DNA of 32,085 nucleotides from M55B112 sp040880545 (GCA_040880545.1 JBBDIE010000074.1:1-32085), one strand, 5' to 3'. Positions 1 through 9,204 are shown, counted from the first letter of the stretch. Made by a program: numbers and translations. The notes: a model not told the origin generated them from the letters alone.

Positions 1-78
1 ATCAGATTCACAAATGACGAGGTATTGAATAATAATGATGAGGTAATCAAATCAATTCAAAAAAAATATACGGAGTAA
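1..78 (+). CDS. C-terminal fragment of a DUF559 domain protein
   Basis: Frame 1 is open from the first base to a TAA at 76-78 and encodes the last 25 residues of a protein truncated by the window edge. The fragment begins IRFTNDEVLNN and ends with a basic/acidic tail (IQKKYTE). The pattern 'RF.N.EVL.N....I' is characteristic of the C-terminus of DUF559, a small endonuclease-like (restriction endonuclease-fold) family of about 120 residues. The palindromic GC-rich repeat just downstream fits the way such genes are often found, isolated among dispersed repeats. The catalytic part is outside the window, so its activity cannot be judged. Confidence 0.55.
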   Translation: MRFTNDEVLNNNDEVIKSIQKKYTE

Positions 79-97
79 AGTGAAGAGTCGGTGTCTC

Positions 98-121
98 CCC
101 CCTCTCCACGTGGAGAGGGGG
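98..121. repeat. 24-base perfect palindrome of a dispersed-repeat type
   Basis: Bases 98-121 form a perfect inverted repeat with 10-base arms (CCCCCTCTCC / GGAGAGGGGG) around ACGT. It is followed by GCCAGGGGGTGAGGT. It lies 20 bases after the DUF559 stop. There is no T-run after it, so it is not a typical intrinsic terminator. The composition, extremely GC-rich in an AT-rich spacer, suggests a REP-like dispersed element. Only one copy is present in this window. Confidence 0.6.
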
Positions 122-177
122 CCAGGGGGTGAGGTCTATAACACGAAGAGCAGGATGCGCTTCATTTTAAATTCTGG

Positions 178-516
178 TTACCGAACAATCAGCTTCCTGG
201 AAAATGCCGTTTCACCCTGGATCAATTTTACAAAATAGATACCCGGTTTCATATCGCTGATATCGTAGTTGGCTTTGTATATCTCATTATCCATGGTAAA
301 ATCACTATCAAACTTCTTCACAACCTTCCCTGTCAGATCTATGATCTGTACCTCCGGTAAAACTGAATTATCCGATTGAAGTTCAATTTTCAAAAAATCC
401 TTCGCAGGATTTGGATAAATCTTCAGCGGGTCATCACCTTCAAACCCGAAGAATGAACCCGATACTATGGTGGAAATAAAAAATGCCAGCACGAATAGTG
501 TAAATCTTTTCTCCAT
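178..516 (-). CDS. small exported protein consisting mainly of a T9SS type A sorting domain
   Basis: I place the start at the ATG at 516 (MEKRFTLF), giving 112 residues. The frame is open further upstream, but those residues are basic and non-hydrophobic and would bury the signal peptide. Residues 1-20 are a hydrophobic export signal. From about residue 32 the protein matches the type IX secretion C-terminal domain: IYPNPAKDFLKIEL, then a strand IIDLTGKVV, then MKPGIYFVKL and a basic end, KLIVR. In Bacteroidota this domain sends proteins through the T9SS for release or anchoring to the cell surface. What is odd is that almost no cargo precedes it. It may be a decayed gene that lost its N-terminal cargo, or a small secreted protein. 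Confidence 0.7.
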   Translation of the reverse strand: MEKRFTLFVLAFFISTIVSGSFFGFEGDDPLKIYPNPAKDFLKIELQSDNSVLPEVQIIDLTGKVVKKFDSDFTMDNEIYKANYDISDMKPGIYFVKLIQGETAFSRKLIVR

Positions 517-757
517 GACAGTAATTTTTACAAGTATATGCAAAAACCGAGCCATACCCAAACTTTCAAAAGTTAAATTGTGCTTGCAAGAAAACCTGTT
601 ATGAGTTTTCTTTCTGACTCTAAATATACACCTTTTTTCGTTGTTAAAACTTATCAACATCACTGTCAGATCCGGAACAAAAAGCCTACCTTTATAAGCC
701 GGGCAATTCATTTTTATTTGATTGATTACTAACGAGATAGAGCTTCAGTAGATTGCT

Positions 758-3700
758 ATGTTTTTAATATTTGATACCGAAACCACAGGATTACCTTTAC
801 GGGATAATGCCCCTATTGAGGAGCTCAGCAACTGGCCGAGGATCGTGCAGATTGCGTGGCAGCTTCACGATAAAACGGGGAAGGTGATGGAGGTGGAAAA
901 TCTGATCATCCGTCCGGATGGGTTTGAAATTCCATACGCAGCAGAGAAAGTTCACGGTATTTCAACGGCACTGGCCCTTGAAACGGGTATCCCCATTGCC
1001 GATGCTTTGACGAAATTTGCCGTGGCCATCGGATCTTCAGCGTACATTATCGGGCACAACGTAAAATTCGACCATCAAATTACGGCATCCGAATTTCACC
1101 GGGCCGGGATAAACAGTAAACTACGCACCACCCCAACAGTATGTACCATGGATCTCTCCCGCGATTTCTGCAAACTACCGGGACGGGGAGCCAGGTTCAA
1201 ATCACCAAAGCTGGAGGAGCTGTACCAGATTCTCTTTTCGGAATCATTTTCGGAGGCACACAACGCCTCTGCGGATGTGAATGCTACGGCACGTGCCTTT
1301 TTTGAACTTTACAGGAGAAGGATTATCTCTCCCGACAAGTTAGGGGTGGATCCGGACGATTTCAGGCAGTTTCTTGAAGCACATACCGATATTATCCGGC
1401 CCTTCGATATCCAGGTGGTGTCTCATGAAACAGAAATTGAACCGAAAGACCGGGTGGAAGTGGTGGTTTCAGAATCTGATATTGACGCCGAAGATGTCCG
1501 GTTCTGCCATCTTCATGTCCATACACAGTATTCTATCCTCGATGGTGCAGCAAACATTCCGAAGCTGATCAGTAAAGCGGTGGACGACGGCATGCGGGCC
1601 GTAGCCATCACCGACCATGGCAACATGTTTGGTGTGAAGGAATTCCACAACGAAGCCACAAAACGGGGAATCAAACCGATTATAGGCGTGGAAGCCTATG
1701 TGGCCAAACGTTCCAGGCACACCAAAGAGGATAAGAATCTGGATGGCAACGACCACCTGGTATTGCTCGCCAAATCGAAAAAAGGGTACCACAACCTGTT
1801 GAAACTTGTCTCAAAGGGCTGGACAGAGGGATTTTACTATAAGCCCAGGATCGATTTTGACCTCCTGAAGGAGTACCACGAAGACATCATCGTAACAACC
1901 GCCTGCCTGGGAGGTGTAATACCCCAGGCGATCATGTTAAAGTCGGTGGATGAGGCTGAAAGGATCATGCTGGAGTACAGGGAAATATTTGGCGACGACT
2001 TTTACCTCGAGCTCATGCGGCACCAGACCATGGATCCTGAAACGGACAGAAGGGTATTCGATGACCAGGTGTATGTGAACCGTAGTTTGCTGCAGCTGGG
2101 GAAAAAACATGGCATCAAATGTATCGCCACCAACGATGTGCATTTTATCAACGAGGAGGATGCTGAGGCACACGACCATCTTATTTGCCTGAGCACGGGC
2201 AAGGATCTGGACGATCCCAACCGGATGAGTTATACCCACCTGGAGTGGTTCAAGACCCAGCAGGAGATGCGGGAATTATTCAGCGATATCCCGGAGGTAC
2301 TGATGAACACCATGGAGATTGCAGAGAAGGTGGAGGAATACCAGCTGAGTTCCAACCCGATCATGCCCATATTCAAGATCCCCGATTCATTTGAAAACGA
2401 AGATGCCTACCTCAGGCACATCACCTACGAAGGTGCAGCCATGCGGTACGGAACCCTTTCCGATGAATTAAGGGAACGGCTCGATTTTGAATTAAACACG
2501 GTCAAAAGGATGGGCTTCCCCGGCTATTTCCTGATCGTACAGGACTTCATCGCCACGGCAAGGAAGATGGGAGTGGCGGTTGGACCTGGGCGTGGATCTG
2601 CAGCAGGCTCTGCTGTAGCCTATTGCCTGAAGATCACAGATATTGACCCCATTAAATACGATCTCCTGTTTGAACGGTTTCTGAATCCGGACCGGATTTC
2701 CATGCCTGATATCGACATCGACTTCGATGAAGACGGACGCGACATGGTACTTAAATGGGTGGTTGACAAGTATGGCCCTGAAGTTGTGGCACATATCATC
2801 ACCTTTGGAACCATGGCAGCCAAGATGGCCATCCGGGATGTTGCCAGGATCCAGCGGCTACCCTTGCCGGATGCCGACAGACTGGCCAAGCTGGTGCCGG
2901 AACGTCCGGGAATCTCACTGAAAAAGGCCTTTGAAGAGGTTGAAGAACTAAGAAAGGAGAAGGAATCAAGTGATCCTAAAGTGGTCAAAACCTTGAAATT
3001 TGCAGAGACACTGGAAGGATCGGTCCGCCAGACCGGGTTGCATGCATGTGGGGTGATCATCGGACGCAACGACCTCACCGACAATATTCCCATTTGCACA
3101 TCCAAAGAAACCGAATTGCTGGTAACCCAGTACGACGGAAAACATGTGGAAGATGTGGGGATGTTGAAGATGGACTTCCTGGGGCTGAAGACCCTCTCCA
3201 TTATCAAGGATACCATCGAAAACATCCGGGAATCCACCGGAAATGTAATAGATATTGAACATGTGCCCCTGGAAGATCAGAAAACCTTCGAGCTTTATGC
3301 CCGGGGAGATACTACAGGGTTGTTCCAGTTTGAATCGCCGGGAATGAAGAAGCATCTCAGGGACCTGAAGCCCAACAGGTTTGAGGACCTCATTGCCATG
3401 AATGCGCTTTATCGCCCGGGACCAATGGAATATATTCCCAGCTTTATCAAGCGTAAACACGGAATTGAAAAGATCAGTTACGACCTCCCGGAGATGGAGG
3501 AATTCCTCAAAGATACCTATGGGATCACGGTTTACCAGGAGCAGGTGATGTTACTTTCAAGAAAGTTGGCTGGTTTTACCGGCGGACAAGCCGATTCGCT
3601 CCGAAAGGCGATGGGTAAGAAAATCCGGAAAATGATGGATGAACTCAAGGTGAAATTCACCGAAGGGTGCCAGAAAAACGGCTATGAAAAACAAACCATC

Positions 3701-4990
3701 GATAAGATATGGAAAGACTGGGAGGCATTTGCCCAATATGCATTCAATAAATCACATTCCACCTGTTACGCCTATGTCTCCTACCAAACAGCTTACCTCA
3801 AGGCCCACTACCCAGCCGAGTTTATGGCAGCAGTACTTAGCCGGAACATTACCGACATCAAAAAGATCGGGTTCTTTATGGATGAATGCAGGAGAATGGG
3901 AATCTCTGTCCTGGGACCCTGCGTAAATGAAAGTAATCTGAAGTTTACGGTGAACAAGGATGGCGACATCAGGTTCGGTCTGGGCGCCATCAAGGGTGTG
4001 GGGGAAGCAGCCGTTGAATATATGATCAAGGAGCGAAAAAATAACGGGCATTTCCTCGATATTTACGACTTTGCCGAACGGAACAATCTCGCCTCCATTA
4101 ACCGTAAGACCTTCGAGGGACTGGCCATTTCGGGGGCATTCGACACCCTGGGGACAATCAGCCGCCGGCAGTATATCGAAGTGGAAGATAATGATGCCAC
4201 CTTCATTGAAAAATTAATAAAATACGGCAACAAATACCAGTACGAAAAGACTACCCCGCAACAAAACCTCTTCGGTGAATCGGGCCAGGGAACCATAGCC
4301 AAACCCGAACCACCCGATATTGATGAATGGCACCTGCTGGATAAAATTAACCGCGAAAAAGAGCTGGTCGGAATGTACCTCACCGCCCACCCCCTTGACC
4401 GGTTTAAAACAGAGATCGACTCCTTCTGTACCACGAATCTCCACGAGATGAGTGATCTCAAAGCATTGTCGGGAAGGGATTTTACATTCTGCGGAATCGT
4501 AAAAACCGTCAGGGATACCGTGGACCAGTGGCGCAACAAACCCTACCTGATGGCTTTAATCGAGGATTTTACCGAATCATTTACCATCAGGATCCGAAGT
4601 GACGAATATGTGAAATTCAAACATTATTTCAATCCCGACATCGCCCTGTTCATCAGGGCAACCGTAAATGAGTGGCGCCCTAGAGACGAGCCGGGGAAAG
4701 TGGTATATTCACTCAAGGTAAAACAGATCGAACATTTGTCGGAGATGAAGGAAAAAATGGTGAAAGGAATCAGCCTGGATATTCCAATGCATTCCATTTC
4801 AGAGAAGCTGATTGACGACCTGGAAAAATATACCGTAAGCTCCCAGGGCAAAATATTAAAAATAAATATCACCGACCTCGAATCCAATATGAAGATCAAT
4901 TTATTCAGCAGGAACAAGCAAGTTGAGATCACGGAAGATTTTATTAATTTTCTGAATGATACAGCTGAAGTTGAATTCAAGTTGGTGTGA
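758..4990 (+). CDS. dnaE: DNA polymerase III alpha subunit with N-terminal DEDDh exonuclease domain
   Basis: This is the replicative polymerase, 1410 residues against about 1160 for E. coli DnaE. The extra N-terminal part (about 1-190) is a DnaQ-like 3'-5' proofreading exonuclease with all DEDDh residues: D6 and E8 (FDTETTG), D105 (HNVKFD), and H168/D173 (HNASAD). A PHP domain follows from about residue 249 with HLHVHT (H251, H253, H255). The polymerase acidic residues are D651/D653 in PDIDIDFDEDGRD and D806 in KMDFLGL. A clamp-binding motif QQNLF lies at 1168-1172, followed by an OB-fold region at about 1255-1350. The exonuclease fusion is known in Bacteroidota DnaE proteins. The ATG at 758 begins directly at the exonuclease first strand. 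Confidence 0.96.
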   Translation: MFLIFDTETTGLPLRDNAPIEELSNWPRIVQIAWQLHDKTGKVMEVENLIIRPDGFEIPYAAEKVHGISTALALETGIPIADALTKFAVAIGSSAYIIGHNVKFDHQITASEFHRAGINSKLRTTPTVCTMDLSRDFCKLPGRGARFKSPKLEELYQILFSESFSEAHNASADVNATARAFFELYRRRIISPDKLGVDPDDFRQFLEAHTDIIRPFDIQVVSHETEIEPKDRVEVVVSESDIDAEDVRFCHLHVHTQYSILDGAANIPKLISKAVDDGMRAVAITDHGNMFGVKEFHNEATKRGIKPIIGVEAYVAKRSRHTKEDKNLDGNDHLVLLAKSKKGYHNLLKLVSKGWTEGFYYKPRIDFDLLKEYHEDIIVTTACLGGVIPQAIMLKSVDEAERIMLEYREIFGDDFYLELMRHQTMDPETDRRVFDDQVYVNRSLLQLGKKHGIKCIATNDVHFINEEDAEAHDHLICLSTGKDLDDPNRMSYTHLEWFKTQQEMRELFSDIPEVLMNTMEIAEKVEEYQLSSNPIMPIFKIPDSFENEDAYLRHITYEGAAMRYGTLSDELRERLDFELNTVKRMGFPGYFLIVQDFIATARKMGVAVGPGRGSAAGSAVAYCLKITDIDPIKYDLLFERFLNPDRISMPDIDIDFDEDGRDMVLKWVVDKYGPEVVAHIITFGTMAAKMAIRDVARIQRLPLPDADRLAKLVPERPGISLKKAFEEVEELRKEKESSDPKVVKTLKFAETLEGSVRQTGLHACGVIIGRNDLTDNIPICTSKETELLVTQYDGKHVEDVGMLKMDFLGLKTLSIIKDTIENIRESTGNVIDIEHVPLEDQKTFELYARGDTTGLFQFESPGMKKHLRDLKPNRFEDLIAMNALYRPGPMEYIPSFIKRKHGIEKISYDLPEMEEFLKDTYGITVYQEQVMLLSRKLAGFTGGQADSLRKAMGKKIRKMMDELKVKFTEGCQKNGYEKQTIDKIWKDWEAFAQYAFNKSHSTCYAYVSYQTAYLKAHYPAEFMAAVLSRNITDIKKIGFFMDECRRMGISVLGPCVNESNLKFTVNKDGDIRFGLGAIKGVGEAAVEYMIKERKNNGHFLDIYDFAERNNLASINRKTFEGLAISGAFDTLGTISRRQYIEVEDNDATFIEKLIKYGNKYQYEKTTPQQNLFGESGQGTIAKPEPPDIDEWHLLDKINREKELVGMYLTAHPLDRFKTEIDSFCTTNLHEMSDLKALSGRDFTFCGIVKTVRDTVDQWRNKPYLMALIEDFTESFTIRIRSDEYVKFKHYFNPDIALFIRATVNEWRPRDEPGKVVYSLKVKQIEHLSEMKEKMVKGISLDIPMHSISEKLIDDLEKYTVSSQGKILKINITDLESNMKINLFSRNKQVEITEDFINFLNDTAEVEFKLV

Positions 4991-5012
4991 TAAACTTTTT
5001 AATCTATTTTTG
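4982..5012 (+). promoter_or_regulatory. Bacteroidota-type promoter for trxA
   Basis: TTG at 4982-4984, a 20-base spacer, and TATTTTTG at 5005-5012 match the Bacteroidota housekeeping pattern (-33 TTTG, -7 TAnnTTTG). Transcription would begin near 5017-5020, about 32 bases before the trxA ATG at 5051. The -33 part overlaps the last codons of dnaE. It also argues against a GTG start for trxA at 5012, which would lie inside the promoter. Confidence 0.5.
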
Positions 5013-5050
5013 TGTTACAATTGAATATTCATACTTATAATTATCAAAAC

Positions 5051-5368
5051 ATGGCATTAGAAGTAACAGACAGCAATTTTGAAGAATTGGTTCTTAAATC
5101 AGACAAGCCTGTAATTGTTGATTTTTGGGCAGAATGGTGCGGACCATGCAGAATGGTTGGCCCCATCGTTGAGGAGATTGGAAATGATTTTGATGGCAAG
5201 GCTGTTGTGACCAAGCTGGATGTGGACAGCAATCCTGGTGTAACCCAGAAATACGGGATCAGGAACATTCCCACGATTTTATTTTTTAAAGATGGTGAGA
5301 TCGCTGACAAACAGGTGGGTGCGGTACCCAAGAGTGCTTTGGTCAATAAACTGGAAGCGCTGCTCTAA
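5051..5368 (+). CDS. trxA: thioredoxin
   Basis: This is a cytoplasmic thioredoxin of 105 residues, the normal family size. It reduces protein disulfides with electrons from thioredoxin reductase. The active site WCGPC is complete (W29, C30, C33) in the context VDFWAEWCGPC, and the cis-proline is present in RNIPTILFF. The ATG at 5051 gives the standard N-terminus (MALEVTDSNFEELV). A frame extension back to GTG at 5012 would add 13 residues lying over the promoter, so I reject it. A strong intrinsic terminator follows the stop, so the gene is likely transcribed alone. It contrasts with the degenerate thioredoxin-fold protein at 23838-24170. Confidence 0.96.
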   Translation: MALEVTDSNFEELVLKSDKPVIVDFWAEWCGPCRMVGPIVEEIGNDFDGKAVVTKLDVDSNPGVTQKYGIRNIPTILFFKDGEIADKQVGAVPKSALVNKLEALL

Positions 5369-5391
5369 AGATATTCAAAAATCAGTTATAT

Positions 5392-5437
5392 CGCAGGTGA
5401 CATTAGTTGGCTAATGCTCTCCTGCGTTTTTATTTTT
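5392..5437 (+). terminator. intrinsic terminator after trxA
   Basis: A two-part stem pairs CGCAGG (5392-5397) with CCTGCG (5421-5426) and CATTAG (5401-5406) with CTAATG (5411-5416), with a TTGG loop and a small internal loop. A T-rich run (TTTTTATTTTT) follows directly. This is a clear factor-independent terminator. It ends 2 bases before the ATG of the next gene, which leaves almost no room for a separate leader. Confidence 0.8.
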
Positions 5438-5439
5438 CT

Positions 5440-6060
5440 ATGATGGGCAAAAAAGTTTGTGTATTCGCAGCATCAAGCCCAGGTATCCACCAGGACTACC
5501 TGGATGCAGGAAGAGAGATGGCAAAAATCCTTGTAAGGCATAACTATGCCATGAACTTTGGTGCTGGCTCTGTGGGGATCATGGGTGCCATGGCCGATGA
5601 GATGCTGGCAATGAAAAGCACCGTAAACGGTATTATTCCAGGCTTTATGGAAAAGATGGGCTGGACACATCCCGGCCTGTTAAATGTGCAGGTAGTGGAA
5701 ACCATGCACGAACGCAAACTGTTGATGATGAAGGATGTAGATGCCATAATTTCCATGCCCGGTGGTGTAGGAACGCTGGAGGAACTATTGGAGGCCATCA
5801 CTCTGAAGCAACTTGGACAATTTCTTAAACCTATCGTAATCCTCAATACAAATAACTTCTATGAGCCGCTGCTCAGACAATTTGAGGAGATGATCCGGCA
5901 GAATTTCATGCGTCCCCTCCATGGTAAAATATGGCAGGTAGCAGAAAAGCCTTCCGAAGTGCTGGAACTCATAGAAAATGAACCCGACTGGGATCCCCTG
6001 ACGATTAAATTTGCTGCCGTGGAGGCCAACCAGGGTCGTGTCAGAACTTCCGGCCAATAA
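5440..6060 (+). CDS. LOG family protein (cytokinin riboside 5'-monophosphate phosphoribohydrolase-like, TIGR00730 type)
   Basis: Family members remove the base from nucleoside 5'-monophosphates; in bacteria many are simply annotated as Rossmann-fold nucleotide-binding or LOG proteins. The protein has 206 residues, close to the usual 180-230. It shows the N-terminal strand VCVFAASSPG, the glycine-rich GAGSVGIMGAMAD and the signature PGGVGTLEE at 107-115. I chose the ATG at 5440 (MMGKKVC). The frame extends to a TTG at 5407, but that codon lies in the loop of the trxA terminator. The last 20 bases overlap the end of the convergent phosphatase gene. True substrate unknown. Confidence 0.88.
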   Translation: MMGKKVCVFAASSPGIHQDYLDAGREMAKILVRHNYAMNFGAGSVGIMGAMADEMLAMKSTVNGIIPGFMEKMGWTHPGLLNVQVVETMHERKLLMMKDVDAIISMPGGVGTLEELLEAITLKQLGQFLKPIVILNTNNFYEPLLRQFEEMIRQNFMRPLHGKIWQVAEKPSEVLELIENEPDWDPLTIKFAAVEANQGRVRTSGQ

Positions 6061-9000
6061 CCAGTATATCGTCCACCTGCTCAATGTTCCCTCTCCACTT
6101 CTCAATGGAATCATCCAGAATTTCACGCTGACGTTCCACCTTTTCACCGGATAAATTTACCAGAAGTTCCTTCATGTTTTTCGATTTGAACTTCTTCAGT
6201 TGTTGTCCCCCAAACTGGTCGGCATACCCGTCGGAGAAAAGATATACCATATCCCCTTTCCTGATTTTCAGGATTGTTGTATGGAAGACCTTATTCTCTC
6301 CACCCGCTAATCCGATGGGTTTACGGTCGGCTTTGGTTTCTGTCAACTCACCATCCCGTACAAGGTACATGGAGTTGTACGCCCCGGCAAAATGGATTTC
6401 CATCTTCTTCTTATCGAAGGTGATCAGCGACAGATCCATACCATCATAAACATCTCCCTCATCACTGCTGTGATGCAATGTTTCAACCACCTCCCTGTTC
6501 AATTCCGACAGTATTTTACCCGGATCCAGGATGCCGTACTGGTTTACGATCTTGTTCAGAGAGTTATGTCCGATGATCGACATGAATGCCCCGGGAACAC
6601 CATGCCCCGTGCAGTCAACTGCAGCAATGAACTCCCGCCCATCAACCTCTGTGAACCAATAAAAATCACCACTCACAATATCCTTGGGCTTGAACAGAAT
6701 GAAGGTCTCCGGGAATGGAGATTTGGGGGGAAGAATCGCAAACTGGATCCGCTTTGCATACCTGATACTGTCTGTAATATCCTTGTTCTTCTGCGCCAGC
6801 TCCTCTTTTTGTGCCACCACCTGCTTGGTCCTTGCCTTAACTTTGTCTTCCAGTACCCGGTTTTCCTTTACCAATGCCTGTTCCCTCACCTTTATATAGG
6901 TAAAAATGGCAAATCCCATGGCCCCTATACACGACAAGATGAACCACCAGGTCAGGTAAAACGGGGGTCGGATCTGGAAACTTAAGGAAACAGGCGGATC
7001 GTTCCATACTCCATCGCTGTTTTTGGCTTTCACATAGAAGGTGTACTTTCCCGGTGGAAGTGCCGGATAATTAACCTGTGTCTGCACATCCGGCGGACGC
7101 CAGTCCATATCGATTCCATCCAGCATGATCTGATACTGAACTGCATCCGGATTGAGGGTTATACAACGATAGTCGAAAATCAATGAATTTTGCCGGTAAG
7201 ACAAATTCATGTTCTCAACCATCGGGTAAGGTTTGTAATTGACCATCAGACCCGTAATATGTGTCTGTGGTTCAATGACATCCCGTAATTTCAAATCCGG
7301 ATCATACCTGGTAACCCCTAATCCTGTGCCAAACCAGATATTCCCTTTATTATCAACAGTGGTAGCGTTTTGCTTGGTCTCAATTCCCACAAAACCGCTT
7401 TTTCTGGTAAATCCATATAACTTACGCTGTTCCTGATCATATTTATTCAATCCCTTATTTGTACCTATATAAATGAAATTATTCGCGTCACAATTCAGTA
7501 AATTGATCAGATTTGCAAGTAATCCGTGGTTCCCCACGGTTAAATTTTCCGTTACTGAGTCTGCACTGTAATCATAGGCCACCACGCCCCTTCCTTCGGT
7601 ACCGATCCATACGATCCCGTTTTTGTCTTCCGTAAAACTTGTGGGGGTTACGACCATCCCAAGGTCCGGAGTACTGAATTCTGAACCTTCAATAACGTTC
7701 ACTCCCTTCCCGTCGATCCCCACCCAGGTACGGCCCTTACTATCGGAAAATACTGCTGAAATTTCACTTCCCTCCAGGCCGCTCACCTGGGTAAGTCTGC
7801 TTATCTTCCGGTTATCAATCTCATAATAGACCAGTCCGTCCAGTGTGCCGATCCAAAGATTATTCTCCTGGTCAATGGCCATGCCTGTAACCTGCCCATG
7901 GGGTATATTACTGTTAATTAATGGATCAAACCGAAAATTTCCACGCTGTGACCAGGAAAATACCCCTTGTCCTTCTACCCCGATCCAGATACTTTTGTTC
8001 CTGTCTTCCACGATAAACCTTACTTGCTCTCCTTGTAGTTTATTGAAATCTCTGATTTTTTTTCCCTTCGTAACATCCGGAATAATGGAGATTCCCTGGT
8101 TTGTTCCTATCCAGAAGCTGTTGTCATATCGCTGCATGATGGCATTTACCTGTGAATTGATCAGTCCGTCTTCCTCATACCAGGATACAAAGTAGTCACC
8201 CTTAAATGCACAAAGTCCGTGTTCATTGGTTCCGAACAGGATATTTCCCTCTTTGTCTTCCATGATCTGCCAGATCTTATTCCCCTGCATGCCGTTCCTG
8301 TTATCAAAGGCAGTAAATTGATCATCGGAGCCGATCCTGGCCACGCCTCCACCCCAGGTTCCCACCCAGATATTCCCGTACCTGTCCTCAAACAATGCAC
8401 TGACCCAGTTGGAGGTCATACCCAGTTTGATCAGGTCATACATTTGTGTATCATCCTCACCGGGATCATACCGGAACAAGCCACCGTGATACGTCCCGAA
8501 CCAGAAATTTTTTCTGCTGTCCTGCAGAATGCTTGTGGTTGCAAAATAACGCGGAACACCATTCAGATCGAGGTTTTCAAAACGCATACTGTCCCGGTTG
8601 AATTTTTTAACGATCGGATCGGTAATAAAATAGAGCGAGCCGTCTACCCCAAGCATACTTCCAAATATACGGTCAGCCAGGCGACGGCCCAAATACATTT
8701 CAAACTTCACAGAATCCAGCGGTGCCCCCGGGTTGGTGATCAGGGCCGCTCCCGATTCCTGCGAGGTGATCCACAAATTACCCCCGTTGTCTTCAATAAT
8801 CGTGGTGATATTGGAATTGAAAAGCTGTTGTTCACCGTGGAATATTTCAAATTTGTTTCCGTTGAAACGGGTTATCCTCCCGCCATCATGGCCCATCCAT
8901 AAATTACCCTGTGCATCTTCGAACACGGCCCGTACACCACCTTCCGACAAACCATCCTCTGCCGTAAAATTCACAAAGCCGGTACCATCAAACTTCGATA

Positions 9001-9202
9001 TCCCCGCCTGGGTTCCCATCCAGTAATTATCTTCCCTGTCCTGAAGCATACTGTATACGGTTGACTGTGCAAGACCCTGAGATACACTGTAGTTGTCGAA
9101 ATAGTACTGTTGCGCATGAAGGGTACCCGGATGGATCACCAGGAATAAAAAAATTATCCGCCCATACAGGCGAATAATTTTATTGAATCGGGAGGATATC
9201 AT
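6041..9202 (-). CDS. two-component-regulator propeller sensor with C-terminal SpoIIE-type PP2C phosphatase
   Basis: This 1053-residue membrane protein probably senses an extracytoplasmic signal and dephosphorylates a cytoplasmic protein. Residues 1-31 are a signal peptide ending LHA-QQ. About 31-650 hold some 14 propeller repeats of the type NIWVGTWGGGV, enough for two seven-bladed propellers. A Y_Y_Y-type domain follows (about 665-745, with LPPGKYTFYVKAKNSDG). There is one membrane segment at about 749-771 and a charged coiled coil at about 780-810. The SpoIIE domain has D841 and D846 (DIVSGDF), then DCTGHGVPGAF, FSDGYADQ and VDDILVIG. The architecture resembles hybrid two-component sensors, but a phosphatase replaces the kinase. 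It begins 2 bases after the caspase-like gene and is probably coupled to it. Confidence 0.93.
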   Translation of the reverse strand: MISSRFNKIIRLYGRIIFLFLVIHPGTLHAQQYYFDNYSVSQGLAQSTVYSMLQDREDNYWMGTQAGISKFDGTGFVNFTAEDGLSEGGVRAVFEDAQGNLWMGHDGGRITRFNGNKFEIFHGEQQLFNSNITTIIEDNGGNLWITSQESGAALITNPGAPLDSVKFEMYLGRRLADRIFGSMLGVDGSLYFITDPIVKKFNRDSMRFENLDLNGVPRYFATTSILQDSRKNFWFGTYHGGLFRYDPGEDDTQMYDLIKLGMTSNWVSALFEDRYGNIWVGTWGGGVARIGSDDQFTAFDNRNGMQGNKIWQIMEDKEGNILFGTNEHGLCAFKGDYFVSWYEEDGLINSQVNAIMQRYDNSFWIGTNQGISIIPDVTKGKKIRDFNKLQGEQVRFIVEDRNKSIWIGVEGQGVFSWSQRGNFRFDPLINSNIPHGQVTGMAIDQENNLWIGTLDGLVYYEIDNRKISRLTQVSGLEGSEISAVFSDSKGRTWVGIDGKGVNVIEGSEFSTPDLGMVVTPTSFTEDKNGIVWIGTEGRGVVAYDYSADSVTENLTVGNHGLLANLINLLNCDANNFIYIGTNKGLNKYDQEQRKLYGFTRKSGFVGIETKQNATTVDNKGNIWFGTGLGVTRYDPDLKLRDVIEPQTHITGLMVNYKPYPMVENMNLSYRQNSLIFDYRCITLNPDAVQYQIMLDGIDMDWRPPDVQTQVNYPALPPGKYTFYVKAKNSDGVWNDPPVSLSFQIRPPFYLTWWFILSCIGAMGFAIFTYIKVREQALVKENRVLEDKVKARTKQVVAQKEELAQKNKDITDSIRYAKRIQFAILPPKSPFPETFILFKPKDIVSGDFYWFTEVDGREFIAAVDCTGHGVPGAFMSIIGHNSLNKIVNQYGILDPGKILSELNREVVETLHHSSDEGDVYDGMDLSLITFDKKKMEIHFAGAYNSMYLVRDGELTETKADRKPIGLAGGENKVFHTTILKIRKGDMVYLFSDGYADQFGGQQLKKFKSKNMKELLVNLSGEKVERQREILDDSIEKWRGNIEQVDDILVIGRKF

Positions 9203-9204
9203 GT

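Noticed and set aside
2620..3237. 205-codon open frame on the minus strand inside dnaE
   Set aside because: It lies wholly opposite conserved polymerase sequence, is serine/arginine-rich in a way typical of antisense frames, and has no recognisable motif.
5407..5439. TTG start for the LOG gene
   Set aside because: The codon is in the loop and descending stem of the trxA terminator; the ATG at 5440 begins at the normal family N-terminus.
8219..8902. 227-codon open frame on the plus strand inside the propeller-phosphatase gene
   Set aside because: It is antisense to the propeller repeats, which are clearly coding; its length follows from the repeat composition.
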